A DNA stretch of 64,000 nt, from positions 434,001-498,000 of the forward strand of contig NZ_UWPD01000001.1 of the NCBI RefSeq assembly GCF_900604965.1, given 5' to 3'. Under the pieces are notes generated by a model. The model had not been told where the DNA came from, searched no databases, and saw only the letters and a list, made by a program, of their open reading frames with translations. Both the position numbers and the translations under genes were made by a program. Below are positions 41,415 through 51,428 of this stretch, piece after piece. How positions within the stretch are numbered: the first letter of the stretch is position 1; every line of letters begins with the position of its first letter. This stretch comes from Gordonibacter sp. Marseille-P4307 (GTDB lineage: Bacteria > Actinomycetota > Coriobacteriia > Coriobacteriales > Eggerthellaceae).

Positions 41415-43061
41415 ATGGAAGGCTTCGACCTTATATCGACCGGTGCCTGGTCGATCGTTCCGCCGCTGCTGGCACTCGGGCTGGCGCTTATCTCCAAAGA
41501 AGTATACTCCTCGCTGACAATCGGCGTTTTCTCCGGTTTGATAATCTACACTTTCACGCTCGATGGAATCGGATTCGATCAGCTGGTAACGGCGTTCACC
41601 CTTCTTCCGAAAATGATGGCGACCCAAATATCGGAAAACGGAGCGCTTATCTTGTTCCTTGCGCTTCTCGGGGCGCTTGTGGTGGTTATCGCCACGGCGG
41701 GAGGATCGCGCGCTTACGCGGAATTCGTCGCAACGCGCGTAAAAGACGCTCGCATGGCGAAGATCCTCACCGCGATTCTGGGAATCCTCATCTTCGTGGA
41801 CGACTACTTCAACTGCCTCACGGTGGGCGCGGTCATGCGCCCGGTTACCGACCGGTTCAAGGTAAGCCACGAAAAGCTTGCCTGGCTTATCGACTCGACG
41901 GCAGCGCCTATCTGCATCATCGCCCCCGTATCGTCATGGGCGGTTGCAATAGGCGGGTACATGGGCGAAGACGGATTCAGCACGTTCGTCGCCTCCATCC
42001 CCTACAACTTCTATGCGTTGCTCACCATTTTCTTCGTGTTCTTCATACTGATCATAAACCGCGATTTCGGACCCATGCGCACCGCCGAGATCGCCGCCGC
42101 TGAGGGCCACGAGGCCCGCATCGAAGTGAGCGGAGCCCTGAAGAAGGCCTCTTCTTTGGGCATGGATGCGACCGATGGCCGCTCGAACGACGGCGAGGCC
42201 GTTATGGAAGTGGTCGTCGGAGAGCGCGCCGACGTCGATTCCGCCGCCCAAGAGACCGCAGATGCCTACAAGGGCCTGGTCATCTCTGAAAAAGGTCGTA
42301 TATTCGACCTGGTGATCCCCATTATCGTGCTTATCGTTTTCTCGATTACGGGAATGCTGTACGCGGGAGGGTTCTTCGAGGGCGTCGATTTCGCCACCGC
42401 GGTAGGCGAAGATCCCATTTCGGGCCTGTGCATCGGCGTGTGCGTGGCGCTGGTTGTTGCCGCGGCGCTGTTCATTCCGCGCGGACTCACCACCATCTCA
42501 AGCTTCACCGAAGGCATCGCCGAAGGCGTGCGCTCCATGGTGGGCGCCATCATGATCTTGGTTCTGGCGTGGAGCCTGGGCGGCGTATGCCGCTATCTCA
42601 TCGGCACGGGCGAATTCGTCTCGGGATTCCTCACCGCCATCGGAGCAAGCCTTGCCCTGCTGCCGGCCATCATCTTCATCGTTGCCGCGTTCATCGCCTT
42701 CGCCATGGGAACCTCGTGGGGCACGGTGGCGCTCATCCTCCCCATCGTACTGGGCGTGTTCCCGGCGGACAATCCGTTGTTCCTGGTGGCAATCGGAGCC
42801 ACGCTTGCCGGAGCGGTATACGGAGACCATGTGTCCCCCATTTCGGACACCACCATCCTTTCGTCTACCGGAGCGCAGTGCAACCACCTGCAGCACGTGG
42901 CGACCCAGCTTCCCTACGCATCGCTGGTCATGGCGGTGTGCTTCGTGGGTTACCTGATTGCGGGCTTCACCCTCAGCCCCTGGCCGTCGCTGGTTCTTGG
43001 CCTTGTAGCCATCGCCGCGGTTTGCCTGCTCATCGGAAAGAAGCCAACCGCTACGCAATAA
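41415..43061 (+). CDS. NhaC-family Na+/H+ antiporter
   Basis: A 548-aa transporter with about 11-13 membrane helices, exchanging sodium (or an organic substrate) for protons. The family signatures are visible: FVDDYFNCLTVGAVMRP with the paired Asp, DSTAAPICIIAPVSSWAV, AMGTSWGTVALILPI, and GDHVSPISDTTILSSTGA at the end. A cytoplasmic loop (about 225-290) is acidic and variable. The ATG has AAAGGGTAGGT upstream. An inactivated, inverted paralogue is about 5.3 kb away, so this copy is probably the working one. Confidence 0.93.
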   Translation: MEGFDLISTGAWSIVPPLLALGLALISKEVYSSLTIGVFSGLIIYTFTLDGIGFDQLVTAFTLLPKMMATQISENGALILFLALLGALVVVIATAGGSRAYAEFVATRVKDARMAKILTAILGILIFVDDYFNCLTVGAVMRPVTDRFKVSHEKLAWLIDSTAAPICIIAPVSSWAVAIGGYMGEDGFSTFVASIPYNFYALLTIFFVFFILIINRDFGPMRTAEIAAAEGHEARIEVSGALKKASSLGMDATDGRSNDGEAVMEVVVGERADVDSAAQETADAYKGLVISEKGRIFDLVIPIIVLIVFSITGMLYAGGFFEGVDFATAVGEDPISGLCIGVCVALVVAAALFIPRGLTTISSFTEGIAEGVRSMVGAIMILVLAWSLGGVCRYLIGTGEFVSGFLTAIGASLALLPAIIFIVAAFIAFAMGTSWGTVALILPIVLGVFPADNPLFLVAIGATLAGAVYGDHVSPISDTTILSSTGAQCNHLQHVATQLPYASLVMAVCFVGYLIAGFTLSPWPSLVLGLVAIAAVCLLIGKKPTATQ

Positions 43062-43098
43062 AGCTGTGGTGTAGCCAAACGCCCGGAAACGAAAACAG

Positions 43099-43133
43099 GC
43101 GGCCTCATCTCGATGAAGATGAGGCCGCTTTCG
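43099..43133 (+). terminator. terminator of nhaC
   Basis: GCGGCCTCATCT pairs with AGATGAGGCCGC (43099-43128), 12 perfect pairs, followed by TTTCG. Confidence 0.88.
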
Positions 43134-43244
43134 TATCGCGAACGGTTCAAGCCGACCGCACCATCCTCTTCGAACGTGCTGGAGTTCGCCCAGCGTCCTC
43201 TTCGACTTTCACCTTCGCAGGGGTCTGGTTAAACTCGTAGTCCT

Positions 43245-43463
43245 TTGCCGCCGTTTTACATCCCCGAAGCATGGAGCAAGAATTTCGCCGCTGCCCTTAA
43301 GAAGAGCGCAAAGGAAGTGGGTTTTCCCACCGCGAAGACAACCGCCGAAGAATACGCATCTGTCGTCAAGGGATGCGTAGACCCCGCAATTGCGGACCTC
43401 TCGAAAGGCTTGGAATGGGATCCTTCTTCGCTAGCTTGGATTCCCGGCAAACCCCATCGATAA
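43245..43463 (+). CDS. small unknown frame, possible gene remnant
   Basis: A 72-codon frame from TTG 43245 (no ribosome site) with protein-like content: AWSKNFAAALKKSAKEVGFP, KTTAEEYASVVKGC, ending LAWIPGKPHR. I do not recognise it. It is isolated between the nhaC terminator and the tRNA-Phe terminator and may be the tail of a decayed gene. The gap 43134-43244 before it shows nothing else. Confidence 0.3.
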   Translation: MPPFYIPEAWSKNFAAALKKSAKEVGFPTAKTTAEEYASVVKGCVDPAIADLSKGLEWDPSSLAWIPGKPHR

Positions 43464-43504
43464 AAAATTTGCAGAAGATACCGTAGGTTACAGGAAGTCA
43501 GAGG

Positions 43505-43546
43505 AAAGAAAAAAGGGAGTTTCATCTGGTGAAAGATGAAACTCCC
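43505..43546 (-). terminator. terminator of tRNA-Phe
   Basis: On the minus strand GGGAGTTTCATCT pairs with AGATGAAACTCCC (13 perfect pairs, 43515-43546) and is followed by TTTTTTCTTT. Confidence 0.92.
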
Positions 43547-43557
43547 TGTTCAGATCA

Positions 43558-43633
43558 TGGTGGTCGGAGGGGGACTTGAACCCTCGGCACGCGGATTTTC
43601 AGTCCGCTGCTCTACCAACTGAGCTACCCGACC
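43558..43633 (-). tRNA. tRNA-Phe (GAA)
   Basis: A 76-base cloverleaf with acceptor GGTCGGG/TCCGACC, anticodon loop CTGAAAA (anticodon GAA), T-loop TTCAAGT and encoded CCA. Confidence 0.96.
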
Positions 43634-43737
43634 AGGCAAAACGTTTTTCAACGCGGATAGTTATTCTACCGATGTTGAATTGCGCCGTCAATGACCAATT
43701 TCCTCTATTCGCAGAACTCACCCGCTCAAAGGAAGCC

Positions 43738-45081
43738 TTACTTCGCGCATCCCGAGCCGAACAGCAGTTCGCGCTCCTCGCCCGGAAGCGCTGCGCGCGC
43801 CTGATCGCGCAGGTTGTTCACGCCGATGAAGAACTGGCGCATCATGACCACCACCAGGTAGCGACCCTTCGATGTCAGCGTGATCTCATCGGCATTGTTG
43901 CGGTCGAACGCGCCTGCGGCGCTCATGTACGCCATCTCCAACGGCAGGCCGTTTTCCACCGTGCAGCCGAAATCGCGCTCCCACTGGCGCTTATCAAGTC
44001 GAAGCCCGAACAGCTGCATGAGGAAGCGATAGCGCATACGGTCATGCCTGTTGAACACGGTCTTGCCCATAAGGGACATACGACCCTGGCCGATGGCCTC
44101 GTTGTACTCCTTCACCGAAAACGTGTTCACATACAGGCTCTCGCCCAGATACGTGATACCGCCTGAACCGATGGCGGGGTACTCTTCGAACTGCACGACG
44201 TATTCGTCGATCATATCGGCACCCGCACGCTTCTCTTGGCCGGGCAGCACTTCGAGGTAGTCGTGGCGGTTGTAGGTCCATGCGCTGCTGTGCGTGAACT
44301 GCGGATCCTTGCCGCCCGTCAGCATATAGTCCAAAATCTCGTAGAACTTTCGCTCGCGATCGTAATCGACCTTGCCCACCGTGCGAGCCAGCGAACGCTC
44401 GACAGCGGGAGAAGCCATCAGCGGATAGAACGTCGTCTGGGTCGCTCCCGACTTCATCACGCTCTCAACATCGTTGATCAGCATATCCTCGGTCTGAGCG
44501 GGGAAATTGAAGATCATATCCACGTTCATCGACGCGAAATAGGGCACCGCTTCGCCAACGCGCTCGAGAACGACCTCGGCCGAACCGTACTTCTCGTAAC
44601 GGTCCATCTGCCTCAGCAAGCCGTTATCGAAACTCTGCACCCCCACCGAAAGGCGCTGGACACGGCCCTGTAGCTTCTCCAAATAGCGGGGAATCAAATG
44701 GTTCGGATTCGTCTCGGACGAAACCTCGGCAATCGAGAACGTCTCGCGCGCCAGATCGATGGTTTCGCACAGCTCGTCGATGAGGATAGTGGGCGTGCCG
44801 CCGCCCACATACAGGCTGGAAAAATCGTAACCCAGCTCTTTCACCATCATCATTTCCTTGCGCAAGCTGGCGAAATACTCGCGCGCACGATCTTGGCGAT
44901 ACGGAAACCTGTTGAACGAGCAGTAGGGGCACAAGCGTTCGCAGAAGGGAACGTGCATGTACAGCATGTACTTCTTGTTCGGGTCGGGCCCAGGCACCAC
45001 CGTGTCGGTAGTACGGTACAGTTTCAGGTAGTTCTTAGACGCCTCGCGGACGGCCTTGCTCAAAAGTCGCTCAGATAGCAT
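43738..45081 (-). CDS. radical SAM coproporphyrinogen III oxidase-like protein
   Basis: A 447-aa radical SAM enzyme of the HemN/HemW/ChuW group. The [4Fe-4S] motif is PFCERLCPYCSF (CxxxCxxC, about residues 47-54), with the SAM-binding VGGGTPT and the NPNHLIP block. The C-terminal half (HemN_C-like) is present. The group includes heme-biosynthetic oxidases, HemW-type heme chaperones and anaerobic heme-degrading methyltransferases, and the sequence alone does not decide. The ATG at 45081 overlaps the purD stop by one base, so they are co-transcribed. Confidence 0.88.
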   Translation of the reverse strand: MLSERLLSKAVREASKNYLKLYRTTDTVVPGPDPNKKYMLYMHVPFCERLCPYCSFNRFPYRQDRAREYFASLRKEMMMVKELGYDFSSLYVGGGTPTILIDELCETIDLARETFSIAEVSSETNPNHLIPRYLEKLQGRVQRLSVGVQSFDNGLLRQMDRYEKYGSAEVVLERVGEAVPYFASMNVDMIFNFPAQTEDMLINDVESVMKSGATQTTFYPLMASPAVERSLARTVGKVDYDRERKFYEILDYMLTGGKDPQFTHSSAWTYNRHDYLEVLPGQEKRAGADMIDEYVVQFEEYPAIGSGGITYLGESLYVNTFSVKEYNEAIGQGRMSLMGKTVFNRHDRMRYRFLMQLFGLRLDKRQWERDFGCTVENGLPLEMAYMSAAGAFDRNNADEITLTSKGRYLVVVMMRQFFIGVNNLRDQARAALPGEERELLFGSGCAK

Positions 45082-46373
45082 TAATTACCCCAGGCGGATC
45101 GCCCGATAGAAGCTCGGTAGCCAATATCGGTGCGAAACTGCTTTCCTTCAAAATCGATCAAGCCGCAAGCCCGGTAGGCTTGGGCACGTGCGCTCTCAAA
45201 TGTATCGCCCAGCGCCGTTACGCACAGGACGCGTCCGCCCGACGTTACCAAACCGCCATCGGGATTCATCGTCGTGCCCGCGTGGAACACCGTAACCCCT
45301 TCAAGCGCTTCGGCATGGCCGATGCCGGAAACCGCCTTGCCCTTCTGATAGGAACCCGGATACCCCGCGCTTGCCAGCACCACGCCGCACGCCCAGGAAT
45401 CAGACCACGAAAGACCGATATCGCCCGGTCGGCCCTCGGCAACCGCCAACATGACCTCCACCAGATCGTTTTCAAGGCGCGGAAGAACCACCTGAGTTTC
45501 CGGATCGCCGAAACGCGCGTTGAACTCCAGCACCTTCGGACCTTCGGGCGTCAGCATGAAGCCACCGTACAGCACGCCGCGATAATCGTTCGAAAACTCG
45601 CGCGCGGTAGCGGCCGCAGCCAGCTGCATAATGCGCTGCATCTCGGCCAGCTCGTCGTCCGTAACAATAGGCACGGGCGAATAGCACCCCATACCACCGG
45701 TGTTGGGGCCCGTATCGCCGTCGAAGGCGCGCTTGTGATCCTGCGCGGTGGACATGCACAGCGCCTCGCCCGCCGACACGAACGCCAGCAGCGAGCACTC
45801 GGGCCCGGTCAGGCATTCCTCCACCACCACGCGCGATCCGGCGGTGCCGAACACGCCGGCGAAACAATCGCGGATGGCCTCTTCGGCCACCTCCAGGGAA
45901 TCGGCCACGATCACACCCTTGCCAGCCGCCAAACCATCGGCCTTCACCACCAGCGGAGCACCCACCTCGCAGGCGTAGGCCAGCGCATCCTCGGCATTGT
46001 CGAAGCTGCCGTAGCCAGCCGTGGGAATGCCGTTTCTCACCATGAACTCTTTGCTGAAGGTCTTCGATCCTTCCAGCCGAGCCCCTTCAGCATCGGGGCC
46101 GAATACCGCAACGCCCGCCGCGCGGACCGCGTCGGCCACACCGGCCACCAACGGAGCTTCGGGGCCGATCACCACCAGATCGATCGCATGCTGACGAACG
46201 AAGGCGACCACCGCGTCGCCCGATTCGGCATCCAGATCGGAAACGTTATGCGCGATCTGAGCGGTTCCACCGTTTCCCGGAGCGACGAACAGCTCGTCTG
46301 CCGAAGAAGACTGCGCGATCGCCCACGCAAGCGCATGCTCGCGCCCGCCGCTACCCAGCACCAAGATGTTCAT
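45081..46373 (-). CDS. purD: phosphoribosylamine-glycine ligase
   Basis: A 430-aa ATP-grasp enzyme making glycinamide ribonucleotide in purine synthesis. [20 protein letters not shown] at the start, [19 protein letters not shown], the ATP-grasp lid [11 protein letters not shown] and [12 protein letters not shown] are all signatures. The site is AAGGGAG. It is 42 bases downstream of purA. Confidence 0.95.
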   Translation of the reverse strand: MNILVLGSGGREHALAWAIAQSSSADELFVAPGNGGTAQIAHNVSDLDAESGDAVVAFVRQHAIDLVVIGPEAPLVAGVADAVRAAGVAVFGPDAEGARLEGSKTFSKEFMVRNGIPTAGYGSFDNAEDALAYACEVGAPLVVKADGLAAGKGVIVADSLEVAEEAIRDCFAGVFGTAGSRVVVEECLTGPECSLLAFVSAGEALCMSTAQDHKRAFDGDTGPNTGGMGCYSPVPIVTDDELAEMQRIMQLAAAATAREFSNDYRGVLYGGFMLTPEGPKVLEFNARFGDPETQVVLPRLENDLVEVMLAVAEGRPGDIGLSWSDSWACGVVLASAGYPGSYQKGKAVSGIGHAEALEGVTVFHAGTTMNPDGGLVTSGGRVLCVTALGDTFESARAQAYRACGLIDFEGKQFRTDIGYRASIGRSAWGN

Positions 46374-46415
46374 GATCTCCCTTTCGCACCCGCCAGGAAC
46401 TCCCGGCTCGAATTC

Positions 46416-47741
46416 CTAATCTTCGTCCCGATACCAACCGCGCATGATGGTCTGATCGCGATCGGGGCCGACGGCCACGATGCTAATACGGGCACCCACC
46501 AGCTCTTCAAGATGCTTCACATAGGCCTGGGCCGTCGCGGGAAGCTCCTCGAATGTGCGGCACATAGTGATATCGGTGCCCTTCCACCCCGGAAGCTCTT
46601 CGTAGATGGGCTTCGCGTGGAACAGAACGCTTTGCTGCATGGGAAAGTAGTCGTAGCGCTTACCGTTGCACTCGTATGCAACGCACACCTTGATGGTGTC
46701 GAACTCCGACAGAACGTCCAGTTTAGTGAGCGCGATATCGGTCAGGCTGTTCACCTCGACGGCATAGCGGCCGATCACCGCATCGAACCAGCCGCAGCGA
46801 CGCTTGCGCCCGGTAGTCACGCCGAATTCGTGACCGGCTGTGCACAGAAGTTCGCCGGTCTGGGCCTCCACGCCCGTACCACCGTCCTCGGGGAAGCGCT
46901 GCTCGGTGGGGAACGGGCCGCTGCCCACGCGCGTAACGTAGGCTTTCTGGATTCCCAGGATGCGATCGATCACCTTCGGCCCCACCCCGCTGCCGGTGGC
47001 CGCACCGCCGGCGCAGCAGGAAGACGAAGTCACATAGGGATACGTTCCATGATCGATGTCCAGAAGCGTTCCCTGAGCGCCCTCGAACAGAATCGATTTG
47101 CCGGCCCGATACGCGTCGTTGAGCAACTGGGCCGTCTCGGTAACGTACTGGCCCAAAATGCGCGCATAGGGAAGGTATTCCTCGCAGATCTCCTCGACCG
47201 TGTAGGTATGCAGGCCGTAGATCTTTTTGAGAATGGGGTTGACCTGCGAAAGCACCGTTTCGATCTTCAGACGGAAGATCTTCTCGTCAAGCAGGTCCTG
47301 GAAGCGGATGCCGCGACGAGCGGCCTTATCCTGGTAGCAGGGCCCGATGCCGCGCTTGGTGGTGCCGATCTTGTTCTGACCCAAACGCTTCTCGTCCGCG
47401 CCGTCCAAATCTTTGTGATACGGCATGATGACGTGCGCATCGCAGGAAATCTTGAGGTTCTTGCAGGAGATGCCCTCGGTTTCGAGCATGGCCATCTCCT
47501 TGATGAGAACACCCGGATCGACCACGACGCCGTTGCCGATAACCGGAACCGAGTCCTCGTACATAACGCCCGAGGGCATGAGGTGCAAAGCCAGCTTCGT
47601 GTCGCCGTGGATGACGGTGTGACCGGCGTTGTTGCCGCCCTGATAGCGCACAACGTAATCGTAGTCAGCCGCAATGAGGTCGGTGATCTTGCCCTTACCC
47701 TCGTCGCCCCACTGGGCTCCGACGAGAACGGTATTGGTCAT
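46416..47741 (-). CDS. purA: adenylosuccinate synthetase
   Basis: A 441-aa GTP-dependent enzyme converting IMP and aspartate to adenylosuccinate on the AMP branch. GAQWGDEGKGKITDLIA (phosphate-binding), VRYQGGNNAGHT, GTTKRGIGPCYQDKAAR, and the aspartate-binding TTGRKRRCGWFD are visible. Length is normal. The start follows AAAGGA. It heads a purA-purD-radical SAM run. Confidence 0.95.
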   Translation of the reverse strand: MTNTVLVGAQWGDEGKGKITDLIAADYDYVVRYQGGNNAGHTVIHGDTKLALHLMPSGVMYEDSVPVIGNGVVVDPGVLIKEMAMLETEGISCKNLKISCDAHVIMPYHKDLDGADEKRLGQNKIGTTKRGIGPCYQDKAARRGIRFQDLLDEKIFRLKIETVLSQVNPILKKIYGLHTYTVEEICEEYLPYARILGQYVTETAQLLNDAYRAGKSILFEGAQGTLLDIDHGTYPYVTSSSCCAGGAATGSGVGPKVIDRILGIQKAYVTRVGSGPFPTEQRFPEDGGTGVEAQTGELLCTAGHEFGVTTGRKRRCGWFDAVIGRYAVEVNSLTDIALTKLDVLSEFDTIKVCVAYECNGKRYDYFPMQQSVLFHAKPIYEELPGWKGTDITMCRTFEELPATAQAYVKHLEELVGARISIVAVGPDRDQTIMRGWYRDED

Positions 47742-47904
47742 GGGTCTCGCATCCTTTCAGGCCCGCATGGACGCGGGCGTTTCGAAGCGCCGGAAAAGCG
47801 CTGTCGGGCAGCTGCGTAAAAGCCGCCGGCCAACCAAACGAATACGCGCCCCGTCCGCACCGCGCAGGCGAAACAGGCGCGCTTCTCACAGGGATCATTC
47901 TATA

Positions 47905-50127
47905 TTAGAGCCCCACGCGTATCGCAGACGAATCGGCACTCATCAGAGAGTCCACCACTTCTTTGTGGCAGGTGAATACAATAACCTGTCGAGTACGCGC
48001 CAACTCGGCCAAGGCACGGGCCGCACCCTCTCGGCGCTCGTCGTCGAAGTTTACGAGGATGTCGTCGGCCAGAACGGGAAGTGAGCGCCCCACATCGTCG
48101 GCGCAGATAAGCAACGCGATGCGAAACGCCAGGTACATCTGCTGGCGCGTTCCCAAAGACAGCTTGCGGGCGGGTCTCTCGATACCGTACGCATCACATA
48201 CCGCGATGTCGCCCTCGTCGGTGGGCCGAACCGTGCACCATGCGCCCGACGTCATCAGCGACATCAACCGCGAAGCCTCCCGATACAGGCGAGGCTCACT
48301 CGAGATTCCCCATGCTCTTAGCGCGTCTTCCAGCATCTTCCTGGCCACAAGCAGCTTGACCAGCTGAGTTTCGGATTCAGCGCGGCGCGTGCGGATCTGC
48401 TGATGTCGCACCTTTGCTCGATCGGCCGCCGTATCGGACAGCGCCGAGGCGACCTCGCGTTCAGAAGATCCGCGTTCCTGCGAGGCGCTTGCCAGCCGAT
48501 CGGCCGCTTCGTCGTGAGAAACGCGGCAGGCGCGCAGCTCCTCGTCAAGATCGACAACACACCAAGATGCATCGAATCCGTTATCCGTCAAAAACCCTGC
48601 CCGACGGGAAACCAGCGAATCGAGAACCGTCCGATCGGACGCAAGCGCCTGAAGCGCCTCATCGTAGGCATCCCGGGCACGCATCAGATCCCCTTCGCAG
48701 CGCATCGCTTCCGAAACCAGCTCGCGCGCATAGGAAAGCGACCCTTGAGCACACGCAAGCCCCCGATCGTCAAGGCGCTTCCTCACATTCTGGATACAGC
48801 GTTCGTGCTCGCTTTCAGCCGCCTCAAGCCTCGCACGAGCGATGTCGAGCTGGGCAGCCCCCGGTCGGCTTGCAAGCGAGGCGCCCCCGGAAAGGACACG
48901 GGGAACAGCCAGCGCCGCAAGCACCGCCCCGAATACCGCGGCGGCCGCGCAAGCGGCGGGAGCAGGTTCGCAAAGAAGCCCCGACCCGATTCCCAGCAAG
49001 GCGACAACCGCAGCTGCCGCAAGAGCGCACAGCGCCTCCAGCGGATTGATGAGCGCGCCCCCCGACGGCCCCGCCGAACCGTATCGAACGCGGGCGGCCG
49101 TTTCCGCAAAAGCCTGCCGGGCAACATCGGCGCGGTCGGCCGATCGGGCCAGATCGGCTTCGGCGCCGTCCAGCTCGTCAAGAATGATGCGCACATCGCC
49201 CTCGAACGAGAAGGGGCGCTTTTTTCCCCGGTGAGCCGAAAGCGCGCGTTCCAGAGAATCGACGCGAGCCTGTGCGATGGATACGGAATCTCTGGCCTGG
49301 TCGATCTGCCGATCGAACGACTCCACCGACGACTTCAGAGAGCTGATGCGCTCAAGGCGGTCGGATTCCGAATCGACGCGCGCGGCCAGATGGGCGCACT
49401 CCGCATCCAGCTCTTCCAGCCTCCGCGCCAAGGCCCGGGCATCATCGGCGCGCCGAGCCGCCTCGGCCACCTCGGCACGCGCCGCCTTCTCCTCCCTCGC
49501 CAGTAACGCAAGCGAATGATCGTTTTTTGCCGCCGTGGAGAAAAACGACTCGATACGGTCGTTTACCCACGCAAGCGCCTCGGCAGGGCTTGTCTGGGTT
49601 CCCGAGCCAGCCGTGAGAAACCGCGCAGTGACGTTATCGACGTTCGCAAGGGAATGAAGCGAGTCCGCGCTGAGCGCGAACACGGCTTCGTAGGTATCGC
49701 GATCGATATCGCCCAGCACCTCGGAAACGCCGCCGCTCGATGACGACTCGGGATCTCCCGATCCCTTGACGCGTAGAATCTCCACGTCAAACTCGACATT
49801 CAAGCGTTCATCGGATATTTCGGAAACCCGTCGAACCCCGGCGGCCGCCCCCGGGCTTTCAGGGTCGGGCGAGCCTTCCCAGGCGTGGCTGCGCGAAGAG
49901 AACAGCAGCCTGCCCGACCGATTCCCCTGTTCGGGCTTGTAGCCGTTACGTGTCTTCGTTTCTGAGTCCCATCCGAACAGCACGCCTTTGACGAAGGACG
50001 CGGCGGTGGTCTTGCCCGCTTCGTTGCGCCCGTACACTACATTAAGCCCCGGGCCGAACGGACCGAGGGTCTTTCCGTACATCCCGCCGAACGCACCGAT
50101 GCGCGCAACTTTAAGGAAGCGCCTCAT
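47905..50127 (-). CDS. YhaN-like SMC/Rad50-type ATPase
   Basis: A 740-aa AAA-type ATPase with a Walker A at residues 33-40 (VYGRNEAGKTTA) and, at the far end, the ABC signature LSLGTRQQMYLAFRIALL and Walker B LPVLADDILVNFDD. Between them lie coiled-coil stretches (about 205-320 and 440-600) and a hydrophobic pair of segments (about 375-425, LCALAAAAVVALLGIGSGLL), as in Bacillus YhaN. Paired with the SbcD-like nuclease upstream, it probably forms a Mre11-Rad50-like complex for DNA end processing. The ATG overlaps that gene's stop (ATGA). Confidence 0.88.
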   Translation of the reverse strand: MRRFLKVARIGAFGGMYGKTLGPFGPGLNVVYGRNEAGKTTAASFVKGVLFGWDSETKTRNGYKPEQGNRSGRLLFSSRSHAWEGSPDPESPGAAAGVRRVSEISDERLNVEFDVEILRVKGSGDPESSSSGGVSEVLGDIDRDTYEAVFALSADSLHSLANVDNVTARFLTAGSGTQTSPAEALAWVNDRIESFFSTAAKNDHSLALLAREEKAARAEVAEAARRADDARALARRLEELDAECAHLAARVDSESDRLERISSLKSSVESFDRQIDQARDSVSIAQARVDSLERALSAHRGKKRPFSFEGDVRIILDELDGAEADLARSADRADVARQAFAETAARVRYGSAGPSGGALINPLEALCALAAAAVVALLGIGSGLLCEPAPAACAAAAVFGAVLAALAVPRVLSGGASLASRPGAAQLDIARARLEAAESEHERCIQNVRKRLDDRGLACAQGSLSYARELVSEAMRCEGDLMRARDAYDEALQALASDRTVLDSLVSRRAGFLTDNGFDASWCVVDLDEELRACRVSHDEAADRLASASQERGSSEREVASALSDTAADRAKVRHQQIRTRRAESETQLVKLLVARKMLEDALRAWGISSEPRLYREASRLMSLMTSGAWCTVRPTDEGDIAVCDAYGIERPARKLSLGTRQQMYLAFRIALLICADDVGRSLPVLADDILVNFDDERREGAARALAELARTRQVIVFTCHKEVVDSLMSADSSAIRVGL

Positions 50128-51419
50128 CGCTGCAGCCCTCCATCGAGCAGATCGAGAACGAGTCCCATGGATTGGTCGCACAAATCATCGGTAAGCGCGT
50201 TTGCTGCAGACGGATCGAGACGCCATTCGACTAACTGCTCTTCAACTTCGGCGCGCAAGGCCGAAATATCTTTTCCGCGACGCTCGGCAGCGCGGACGAA
50301 CGCGGCGGCAAACAGAGCTTCGTCCCCCATTCGTTCCAGATCGCGAGGTTTTTTCGTGCGGTTGGACAGCTCATCAACGAAGAATTCGTCGTAAGCGCTC
50401 GAAAGCCGCGTTCTCAGATCCTCGAGAACGTCGTTGCGGCACAGCACATCATGCAGGTCGGTGCTTCCCACCAGCTTGACGCGCGCGATCATCCGCGCGC
50501 ACTGCGCACGGCCGTTCGCACGGAACAAAGCCTCGACAATAGAGCGCTCGACGTCGGAAACGGTAGAGGCGTCGGAAACGTCGACGCTTAGGCGCTCCCA
50601 GTCGATGGAAGCGGTCGGCACGAACTCGACGCGGTTGCCCGCACCTTCGGTAAGCGTGACCAGCACGCACCCGCGACTACCCGTCTCGTTCGCATCGCGG
50701 CCCTGGATGCATCCGGGAAAGACGATGGACGGATCGTCCCACGACGGATAGGCGTACCGACTGTGAATGTGACCGCAGGCCCAGTAGTCGATACCGGTAG
50801 CCATAAGATCCAGCGGGTTTTCCGGCGCCTTCAGCGGGTCGAGCGTCAACCCGGTATGGATGACCCCCACCGAAAACGGTGCCTGCTGACGGGACAGGTT
50901 ATCGCGGCCCGTTTGCCGCTCCAGATTCCGCTCGAGACTCGCCCGGTCGATGCCCTCTGAAATTCGCTGATCGCGCGGCCACGTTTGATTGAAATAGCTG
51001 CGCCCTCCCAAAAGGCACAGCGCTTCGCCGTCGCGCTCGTACAGCGCGAAGCTGGGGCGCGCCGCATCGAACATCACCGCGCTTGGGGGAAGGCGCTCGA
51101 AATCGATCTGCCACGAGGTGTACGGATCGTGGTTTCCCGTGCAGAGGTAGGCGGGAACGCCCGCGCGGTCCAGGCGATGCAGACCGTCAAAGAAACGACG
51201 GTAATCCCGATACGATGCACGAGCGGTGTCGAACACGTCGCCGGCAATAACCACGAAGTCGACCTCGCGCTTGATAGCCGTTTCGATGACGGTGTCGTAT
51301 GCGGCCCCGATAGCTTCCAGCAGCCGATCCGACCACGTCTCCGACAGGTTCCTGATCCCCCGGAACGGAGCGCCGAAATGAAGGTCGGCTGTATGCAGAA
51401 ACGTAATCGAGCGCGCCAT
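50124..51419 (-). CDS. SbcD/YhaO-like metallophosphoesterase nuclease
   Basis: A 431-aa Mre11-type nuclease. Metal-binding motifs are HTADLHFG (start), VIAGDVFDTA, TGNHDPYTS and ACGHIHSRY. The C-terminal 190 residues are helical and probably contact the ATPase. I take ATG 51419; an in-frame GTG at 51425 is also possible. It begins 10 bases after the dnaB stop, so transcription may continue from the ribosomal protein operon. Confidence 0.9.
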   Translation of the reverse strand: MARSITFLHTADLHFGAPFRGIRNLSETWSDRLLEAIGAAYDTVIETAIKREVDFVVIAGDVFDTARASYRDYRRFFDGLHRLDRAGVPAYLCTGNHDPYTSWQIDFERLPPSAVMFDAARPSFALYERDGEALCLLGGRSYFNQTWPRDQRISEGIDRASLERNLERQTGRDNLSRQQAPFSVGVIHTGLTLDPLKAPENPLDLMATGIDYWACGHIHSRYAYPSWDDPSIVFPGCIQGRDANETGSRGCVLVTLTEGAGNRVEFVPTASIDWERLSVDVSDASTVSDVERSIVEALFRANGRAQCARMIARVKLVGSTDLHDVLCRNDVLEDLRTRLSSAYDEFFVDELSNRTKKPRDLERMGDEALFAAAFVRAAERRGKDISALRAEVEEQLVEWRLDPSAANALTDDLCDQSMGLVLDLLDGGLQR

Positions 51420-51428
51420 GACCACTGC

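Noticed and set aside
45180-47819. 879-codon plus-strand frame over purD and purA
   Set aside because: Crosses two conserved purine genes and their gap in antisense; a codon-bias artefact.
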